DNA of 64,000 nucleotides from Gammaproteobacteria bacterium (GTDB lineage Bacteria; Pseudomonadota; Gammaproteobacteria; Enterobacterales; Alteromonadaceae): NCBI GenBank assembly GCA_018222985.1, contig JAAEZG010000002.1, positions 62,001 to 126,000 of the forward strand, read 5' to 3'. Shown piece by piece: positions 58,396 to 64,000 of this stretch (position 1 is its first letter; each line of letters starts with the position of its first letter). The notes under the pieces were generated by a model. It saw only the letters and a program-made list of their open reading frames with translations, ran no database searches and was not told where the DNA came from. The position numbers and the translations under genes were made by a program.

Positions 58396-58482
58396 CCAAT
58401 TGAAAGTTTTGACTCGTCTAATTGAAAGAAGTTAAGCGTCCAGTTGAAAGCTAAATTGGTCTTTAACTCGTTTTATTGAGAG
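58396..58482. repeat. phased direct-repeat array (22, 22, 32 bp) upstream of the AAA ATPase gene
   Basis: Four copies of an 11-bp box start at 58396 (CCAATTGAAAG), 58418 (CTAATTGAAAG), 58440 (CCAGTTGAAAG) and 58472 (TTTATTGAGAG). Spacer ends are also similar (GACTCGT, TTAAGCGT, TTAACTCGT). Spacings of 22, 22 and 32 bases put all boxes on about the same helix face. The array lies in the 161-bp gap between dciA and the ATPase gene, 58-144 bases before the ATPase start. Confidence 0.75.
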
Positions 58483-58499
58483 AAAGATAACTGCTTCGA

Positions 58500-59000
58500 T
58501 TAGGATTCATACTTGTCGGCAAGTGCTAATAACTGCGAACGCAATGGTTCTTCGCACAATTCAGCTTGTTCACGTAACTGTTTTGCAGCCTTTTGAGCCT
58601 CATTCATCGGTGTGCCCGATGATACCGAATCTTCAGGTATTTTATCTACTTGGGGTTTCGATTGTGTAGGTATTGGCTTACTTGCACCAAGGCTTGGCCG
58701 CACCCGCACGTCAAGCTGTGAGATATCGCCCGTAGATTCCGATTGAAAATGCGTTATAATGCGGCGTTGCTGTTGTTTCAAGCGGCTTGCCAAGGCAGCC
58801 GAAGATACTTCTAGCACGAGGGTGTGAGCACGAACAGACACCACTTTACAATGTGCCAACATAGGCGACAGCTGCAATGCATCAAAACAATGTTGCAATT
58901 GCTGTTGCCAGAGTTGGTATTGCTCGGTAAAGTCTGTAAAACGCGCTAAGCGTTGGCGGCCGAACAATTGTTGTATATCGCGTGGTCGTTTACGTGCCAT
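58500..59000 (-). CDS. dciA: DciA family helicase loader (DUF721)
   Basis: A 166-residue DUF721 protein. DciA is the ancestral loader of replicative helicase DnaB in bacteria that lack DnaC. The N-terminal KH-like domain includes RPRDIQQLFG and LVLEVSSAALASRLKQQQ, and the second half is an unstructured Pro/Ser-rich tail with a terminal helix. It is divergent from the M23 peptidase gene, as in many gammaproteobacteria. Confidence 0.9.
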   Translation of the reverse strand: MARKRPRDIQQLFGRQRLARFTDFTEQYQLWQQQLQHCFDALQLSPMLAHCKVVSVRAHTLVLEVSSAALASRLKQQQRRIITHFQSESTGDISQLDVRVRPSLGASKPIPTQSKPQVDKIPEDSVSSGTPMNEAQKAAKQLREQAELCEEPLRSQLLALADKYES

Positions 59001-59027
59001 AAATAATAATACGCAGCGAGAGATTGC

Positions 59028-59960
59028 ATGAGTTTAACAGTCTTCTACCGAGGCTCCAAAGTAAAATTCAGCTTCGAGCTAAGCCGTCGACGGATGTTGT
59101 CGCTGGCCGGCCTAGCTGCGCTTGGCGCGGTGGCGATGGCTAAACCCTGGGCACCGGCACAGCTTGACGTGAAAGCCGCGCAAGCGAAAATTACCGAAGA
59201 GAAGATAGCCCTTGCCGCACAGCAAGAAGTTGTTCGTGAGCTAAAAAACGAAACAGAGAAAAAGCTTACCGCAATGACGATCTACTTAGGCGAGATGCAG
59301 TCACAACTTCGTCGTTTAGATGCACTTGGGCAGCGATTAGCATCGGTTGCCGACCTCGACAACGGTGAATTTGCCTTTACCGAATCACAAGGCGACATGA
59401 TGGGTGGCCCAGAGGCGTCCATTTTAGATGCGCCACGTGTTGACGGCCGTGATGTGATTGAACAAATCGAAAACATGATGGGCCAGCTGTCAGATAAACA
59501 AAAACAACTTGCCCTACTTGAGTCTGTGATGATGAGTCACCATATCTCAGCAGAGAGCTACATCGCGGGCCGCCCAATTGACTCGGGTTGGCTGTCGTCA
59601 CAGTACGGTATTCGTAAAGACCCGTTTAATGGCCAACCAGCCATGCACAAGGGGTTAGACTTTGCCAGCCTGGACGAAGGGGCTGGCGTGTTTGCTACCG
59701 GTGCAGGTGTTGTCACATGGGCCGGCGAGCGTTCAGGTTACGGTAAACTTATTGAGATTGACCACGGCGGCGGTTTAAAAACCCGTTATGGTCATAGTAA
59801 AGAATTGTTGGTGAAAGAAGGCGATGTGGTAACGCGCGGGCAAAAAATTGCGCTTATCGGCAGTACGGGCCGCTCAACCGGGCCTCATGTTCATTACGAA
59901 GTATTGCGTAATAATCGTCAAATTGACCCATACAAATTTGTCTATCGTGACGCTGACTAA
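59028..59960 (+). CDS. M23 family metallopeptidase (LytM domain)
   Basis: A 310-residue envelope protein: N-terminal membrane or signal segment (about 24-40), coiled coil (about 48-100), and a C-terminal LytM domain (about 185-300). Zinc ligands are present in MHKGLDFA (H and D) and HVHYE, so it is expected to be an active peptidoglycan endopeptidase rather than a degenerate EnvC-type activator. It occupies the position of secM upstream of secA; no SecM-like arrest peptide is visible. 35 bases separate it from secA. Confidence 0.92.
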   Translation: MSLTVFYRGSKVKFSFELSRRRMLSLAGLAALGAVAMAKPWAPAQLDVKAAQAKITEEKIALAAQQEVVRELKNETEKKLTAMTIYLGEMQSQLRRLDALGQRLASVADLDNGEFAFTESQGDMMGGPEASILDAPRVDGRDVIEQIENMMGQLSDKQKQLALLESVMMSHHISAESYIAGRPIDSGWLSSQYGIRKDPFNGQPAMHKGLDFASLDEGAGVFATGAGVVTWAGERSGYGKLIEIDHGGGLKTRYGHSKELLVKEGDVVTRGQKIALIGSTGRSTGPHVHYEVLRNNRQIDPYKFVYRDAD

Positions 59961-59995
59961 GCGTCACGGTTGTTACAACAGGAACTAAAACTCAC

Positions 59996-62701
59996 ATGTT
60001 AGGTAGTCTATTTCGTAAGGTATTTGGTAGCCGCAACGACCGTATCCTCAAAGGTCTGCAGAAAAAAGTTCAACAAATCAACGCCATCGAGCCAGAGTTT
60101 GAAACGCTCAGCGACGAAGAACTCAAACAAAAAACAGTCGAATTTAAGCAGCGTATTGAACAGGGCGAAAACTTAGATGATTTGCTGGTTGAAGCCTTTG
60201 CCACAGTGCGTGAAGCGTCAAAACGCGTTTTCAATATGCGCCATTTCGATGTGCAGTTGGTTGGCGGCATGATCTTAAACGACAACCGCATTGCGGAAAT
60301 GCGTACCGGTGAAGGTAAAACCTTAACCGCGACCTTGTCGGCCTACCTGAATGCATTAAGCGGCAAGGGCGTTCACATTGTTACGGTGAACGACTACTTA
60401 GCACGTCGTGACGCGGAAACCAACCGCCCGCTGTTTGAGTTTCTTGGGTTAACCGTTGCGTTTAATATTCCGGGTATGAACCCGCAAGATAAACGCGCAG
60501 CCTACGCGGCCGACATTACCTACGGTACCAACAACGAGTTTGGCTTTGACTATTTGCGCGACAATATGGCGTTTAGCCCGCAAGATCGCGTTCAACGCGA
60601 ATTAAACTACGCCATTGTCGATGAAGTTGACTCTATCTTAATTGACGAAGCGCGTACGCCATTGATTATTTCTGGCGCCGCTGAAGATAGCTCGGACATG
60701 TACATCAAAATGAATGACATTGTCCCGTTGCTACAACAGCAAGAAAAAGAAGACACCGAAGAAGAGCGCGGTGAAGGCGACTTCACTATCGATGAGAAGT
60801 CGAAGCAGGTGCACATGACCGAAAACGGTCAAGAACACGTGGAAGAAATTCTAAAAGAACGCGGTATGCTGGCCGAAGATGACTCGTTGTTCTCAGCGGC
60901 AAATATTACCTTGCTGCACCACGTGAATGCAGCATTGCGCGCGCATCATTTGTTCCAAAAAGACGTTGATTACATCGTCAAAGACGACCAAATTGTTATC
61001 GTTGATGAGCACACCGGCCGTACTATGGAAGGCCGCCGTTGGTCTGAAGGTTTACACCAAGCTATTGAAGCTAAAGAAGGTGTGAAAATTCAGAATGAAA
61101 ACCAAACATTGGCGTCGATTACCTTCCAGAACTATTTCCGTTTATACACCAAGCTAGCGGGTATGACCGGTACTGCAGACACTGAAGCCTTTGAATTTCA
61201 ATCAATTTATGGCTTAGAAACAGTTGTTATTCCTACTAACCGCCCGATGATTCGTGACGACCGCGCCGACTTAATCTTTATTAGCGCGGAAGAAAAATAC
61301 GAAGCCATTGTCGCCGACATTGAAGAATGTCGCACAGCTAAGCGCCCAGTGTTGGTGGGTACCATTTCGATTGAGTCTTCAGAGCTGCTGTCACGTTTGT
61401 TGAAGAAGAAGAAAATTCCACATAACGTGTTGAATGCTAAGTTCCACGCCCGTGAAGCTGAAATTGTTGCGCAAGCCGGCTTGCCAGGTGCGGTGACTAT
61501 TGCTACCAACATGGCCGGTCGTGGTACTGACATTGTATTGGGCGGTAACTTACAAACTGAAATTGCCGAGTTGAACGAGCCAAGCTCAGAAAAAATTGAG
61601 CAAGTGAAAGCAGCATGGCAAGAACGTCATGACGCGGTGATTGAAGCGGGCGGCTTGCATATTATTGGTACCGAGCGCCATGAATCACGCCGTATTGATA
61701 ACCAGTTACGTGGTCGTTCAGGCCGCCAAGGTGACCCAGGGTCGTCACGTTTTTACTTGTCGCTTGAAGACTCACTCATGCGCATGTTCGCCTCTGAGCG
61801 CATGGCAACCATGATGAAGCGCCTTGGTATGAAGCGTGGCGAAGCCATTGAACACCCGTGGGTAAGCCGCGCCATTGAAAACGCTCAGCGTAAAGTAGAA
61901 GGCCGTAACTTCGATATTCGTAAGCAGCTACTAGAATACGACGACGTCGCCAACGACCAACGTAAAGTGGTGTATGAGCAACGCAATGAGCTGCTTGACG
62001 AAGGCGACATTTCAGAAACCATTAAGGTAATTCGCGAAGACGTTATTGAACGCGTGATTAGCGAATACATTCCGCCTGGCTCACTGATTGAAATGTGGGA
62101 CGTAGCAGGCTTGGAAGAACGTCTGCGCGCTGACTTTGCAGTCGACTTGCCAGTGGCGAAGTGGCTTGACGAAGACGCTAAGTTGCATGAAGAAATTCTG
62201 CGCGAGCGTATTCTTGGCTCGCTGGTTCAAGCATACGAAGAAAAAGAGCAGATGGTTGGCGAGCAAGTTATTCGCCAGTTTGAAAAGACCATTATGCTAC
62301 AAAGCCTCGACATGCACTGGAAAGAACACTTGGCTGCCATGGACCATCTGCGCCAGGGTATTCATCTACGTGGCTATGCACAGAAAAACCCAAAACAAGA
62401 ATACAAGCGTGAGGCGTTCGAGTTATTCGCTGACATGCTTGAGGCCTTGAAGCTTGAAGTGATCACTATTTTAAGCAAAGTGCGCGTGCGCGCCGAAGAA
62501 GACGTTGAAGCTGTAGAAGCCAAGCGTCGCGCGTCAGAAGCGGCACAGCAAAAAGAGTTTCAACACGAAAGCACGCCAACCAGCGGGAGCGACAGTGCAG
62601 CGGGCCAAGGGCCAGCGCAAGCGAAGCCAGATGTCGGCCGCAATGAGCCGTGCCCGTGTGGGTCAGGTAAAAAATACAAACATTGCCATGGCAAAATCTA
62701 A
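59996..62701 (+). CDS. secA: preprotein translocase ATPase SecA
   Basis: SecA, 901 residues, the motor of Sec-dependent export. NBD1 has MRTGEGKT (102-109) and [19 protein letters not shown]2 has [14 protein letters not shown] and [18 protein letters not shown]. The C-terminal zinc-binding SEC-C motif [15 protein letters not shown] is complete. The gene's last 14 bases overlap mutT. Confidence 0.99.
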   Translation: MLGSLFRKVFGSRNDRILKGLQKKVQQINAIEPEFETLSDEELKQKTVEFKQRIEQGENLDDLLVEAFATVREASKRVFNMRHFDVQLVGGMILNDNRIAEMRTGEGKTLTATLSAYLNALSGKGVHIVTVNDYLARRDAETNRPLFEFLGLTVAFNIPGMNPQDKRAAYAADITYGTNNEFGFDYLRDNMAFSPQDRVQRELNYAIVDEVDSILIDEARTPLIISGAAEDSSDMYIKMNDIVPLLQQQEKEDTEEERGEGDFTIDEKSKQVHMTENGQEHVEEILKERGMLAEDDSLFSAANITLLHHVNAALRAHHLFQKDVDYIVKDDQIVIVDEHTGRTMEGRRWSEGLHQAIEAKEGVKIQNENQTLASITFQNYFRLYTKLAGMTGTADTEAFEFQSIYGLETVVIPTNRPMIRDDRADLIFISAEEKYEAIVADIEECRTAKRPVLVGTISIESSELLSRLLKKKKIPHNVLNAKFHAREAEIVAQAGLPGAVTIATNMAGRGTDIVLGGNLQTEIAELNEPSSEKIEQVKAAWQERHDAVIEAGGLHIIGTERHESRRIDNQLRGRSGRQGDPGSSRFYLSLEDSLMRMFASERMATMMKRLGMKRGEAIEHPWVSRAIENAQRKVEGRNFDIRKQLLEYDDVANDQRKVVYEQRNELLDEGDISETIKVIREDVIERVISEYIPPGSLIEMWDVAGLEERLRADFAVDLPVAKWLDEDAKLHEEILRERILGSLVQAYEEKEQMVGEQVIRQFEKTIMLQSLDMHWKEHLAAMDHLRQGIHLRGYAQKNPKQEYKREAFELFADMLEALKLEVITILSKVRVRAEEDVEAVEAKRRASEAAQQKEFQHESTPTSGSDSAAGQGPAQAKPDVGRNEPCPCGSGKKYKHCHGKI

Positions 62702-63101
62702 ACGTGTACACGTGGCCGTTGGGGTGATTCAAAACCCCGACGGCGCCGTGTTTATTAGCCGCCGTCATGCGCATTTACACCAAGGGGACAAATGGGAGTT
62801 TCCTGGGGGCAAAGTTGAAGCTCACGAAGATGTCTATCAAGCCTTATGTCGCGAGTTGCATGAAGAATGTAACATTGCCGTGCAGGAGGCCTCCCCGCTA
62901 ACCGCTATTACCTTTGATTATCCTGACAAACATGTGTTACTTGATGTGTGGATGGTGACGCACTTTCATGGTGAAGTTCGTCAAAAAGAGGGGCAAGAAT
63001 GGGTATGGGTACCGGTGCATCAGCTTGATGCGTACCAGTTTCCAGAAGCGAACGTGGCGATTATTGACTGTTTACAAGACTTTTTGCGCCGCAACCCTTA
63101 A
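62688..63101 (+). CDS. mutT: 8-oxo-dGTP diphosphatase MutT
   Basis: MutT, 137 residues, a Nudix hydrolase that removes oxidised dGTP from the nucleotide pool. The Nudix box runs [22 protein letters not shown]; all catalytic glutamates and the Arg are present, but the Gly near its end is replaced by Asn (ECNI). ATG 62688 lies in secA and matches the family start ([14 protein letters not shown]). The stop overlaps the convergent zapD stop within the palindrome CCCTTAAGGG. Confidence 0.93.
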   Translation: MAKSKRVHVAVGVIQNPDGAVFISRRHAHLHQGDKWEFPGGKVEAHEDVYQALCRELHEECNIAVQEASPLTAITFDYPDKHVLLDVWMVTHFHGEVRQKEGQEWVWVPVHQLDAYQFPEANVAIIDCLQDFLRRNP

Positions 63102-63862
63102 GGGCAGAGCGCTAAACCAAACTCAATATCTTGATCAAAGGACGCGCGGGCATTTTCCGGCTCGTAGCGCAAAAAACGAATATTAAATCGTTGCTTGTGG
63201 CCAGAAATAACGGGGTAAGCAGGTAAATCAGCGCTTACTCTTATGCGCAGTAAGCTTAACGGCTCGGTACTTTCCTGCAGCATACCGTTTACCGCCGTAA
63301 CCTTTTCAAAGCGCGCTTGGCCGCGCATTAGTTCTAGCTCTAGCGTAAGCCCACCCACTAATACGGCAAGCTCATTCCACCAACGCGCAGCGTCATTGTC
63401 GCGTACCTGTTGCGGTTGATTCAGCCAATAATGTAGCTGTGGCACGTCGAAGTTGCAGGTGCCGCCGGGCATTGCAAACCGTTGACGAATCGCACTCAGC
63501 AAACGGTCTTGCTTCAAACTGCTGCCTACGCGGTTTAACGGCTGAATAGCAGCCAATGCCTGATTAACCTGTGCAATGGTTTGCTGCAATTGCTCTTGGT
63601 TTACGTCTGGGTGCTGGGCCCATACTTTCAGTTGGCCTTTGCGGCGCTCAAGATCTTTTTGCACATCAGTTCGTACGTCGCTGCGCTCGCATAAATCCAA
63701 AATAGCGAACAAGGCACTAAAATAGCGAGTGTAGTTTTGCTGAGTAACAGGCGTAGCAGGCTGCAACGCCTGTAATATATGCTCAAGGCGCAGATAAGTG
63801 CGTACCCGCTCTAAAAGCGGATATTCGTAGTCTATGGTGCCGTTATTATTATTGTTATCCAT
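63098..63862 (-). CDS. zapD: cell division protein ZapD
   Basis: ZapD (YacF), 254 residues, binds the FtsZ C-terminal peptide and bundles protofilaments. The N-terminal helical part begins with YPLLERVRTYLRLEHIL and the beta domain contains CNFDVPQLHYWLN, both typical. In E. coli yacG lies between mutT and zapD; here it is missing and the two stops overlap. Confidence 0.95.
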   Translation of the reverse strand: MDNNNNNGTIDYEYPLLERVRTYLRLEHILQALQPATPVTQQNYTRYFSALFAILDLCERSDVRTDVQKDLERRKGQLKVWAQHPDVNQEQLQQTIAQVNQALAAIQPLNRVGSSLKQDRLLSAIRQRFAMPGGTCNFDVPQLHYWLNQPQQVRDNDAARWWNELAVLVGGLTLELELMRGQARFEKVTAVNGMLQESTEPLSLLRIRVSADLPAYPVISGHKQRFNIRFLRYEPENARASFDQDIEFGLALCP

Positions 63863-63914
63863 GAGCTCGGTAATGTATGTACATGAGCCTATAATAGCTG
63901 CTTATTTTGAAGTT

Positions 63915-64000
63915 TCAACGAGTTGCTTGTTTATTGGCAGCTAAGCGTAAGTAAATTTCGTGTAATTTTTCAACCTGCTTGGGCAGCTCTTCCACCGCGC
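63915..64000 (-). CDS. coaE: dephospho-CoA kinase CoaE, C-terminal fragment (rest outside window)
   Basis: The last 27 codons of a minus-strand gene that continues past the right edge. The peptide ending KLHEIYLRLAANKQATR matches the C-terminal helix of CoaE (LHxxYLxLA), the last enzyme of coenzyme A synthesis. The order coaE then zapD is that of E. coli and Vibrio. Confidence 0.75.
   Translation of the reverse strand, partial: AVEELPKQVEKLHEIYLRLAANKQATR

Noticed and set aside
58396-58482. Repeat array as a CRISPR
   Set aside because: Boxes are 11 bp with 11-21 bp spacers that themselves resemble each other, there are only four units and no cas genes nearby.

Overview
The window looks like a contiguous piece of a marine gammaproteobacterial chromosome of the Alteromonadales type. 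The Idiomarina/Pseudidiomarina group is my best guess, inferred from gene order and protein character; I could not run a database search. Nearly all of it is housekeeping DNA in blocks also known from E. coli and Vibrio/Shewanella relatives, coding density is very high, and neighbouring genes often overlap by a few bases (ATGA, GTGA or TAATG junctions).

Layout. Positions 1-4.4 kb: end of yhdP, a nitrilase-family amidase, the TldD/TldE (PmbA) protease pair and yjgA/darP. 4.4-12.4 kb, minus strand: kdsD-kdsC-lptC-lptA-lptB-rpoN-hpf-ptsN-rapZ-ptsO-mgtE, joining LPS precursor synthesis and export to sigma-54 and the nitrogen PTS. 12.6-17.2 kb, plus strand: mlaFEDCB-ibaG-murA (outer-membrane lipid asymmetry, first step of peptidoglycan synthesis). 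17.3-20.4 kb, minus: zapG-degQ-degS. 20.5-24.3 kb: zapE, a Na/Pi symporter, rplM-rpsI. 24.4-28.1 kb: the one clear accessory island, holding the 3' end of an RHS gene with a C-terminal effector domain, a candidate immunity gene, a second orphan effector module with its own candidate immunity gene, and an IS3-type transposase remnant. 28.2-31.9 kb: petABC (cytochrome bc1) and sspAB. 31.9-36.6 kb: dolP-diaA-yraN-lpoA (minus), rsmI and RNase P RNA (plus). 36.6-38.9 kb: a membrane CHASE-GGDEF-EAL protein. 39.0-57.1 kb: a complete dcw cluster from mraZ to lpxC. 57.1-64.0 kb: an inserted AAA ATPase/DUF4143 gene, dciA, an M23 peptidase gene, secA, mutT, zapD and the end of coaE.

Most genes serve the cell envelope: LPS (kdsCD, lptABC, lpxC), lipid transport (mla), peptidoglycan synthesis and division (mur, fts, lpoA, zapD/E/G) and envelope proteolysis (degS, degQ, with a sigma-E-like promoter in front of degQ). 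The most unusual content is the RHS island. Its two effector domains share a conserved E...WHxH...D pattern that recalls JAMM/DUF4329-type metalloproteins, each is followed by a translationally coupled gene for a protein with a signal peptide, and the two modules share a 263-bp segment about 95% identical that could let them be exchanged. Also notable are a phased 22/22/32-bp repeat array beside the AAA ATPase gene, two copies of an extragenic palindromic element (one with seven tandem heptamers), and an RNase P RNA gene whose 3' end overlaps the coding end of the GGDEF-EAL gene.
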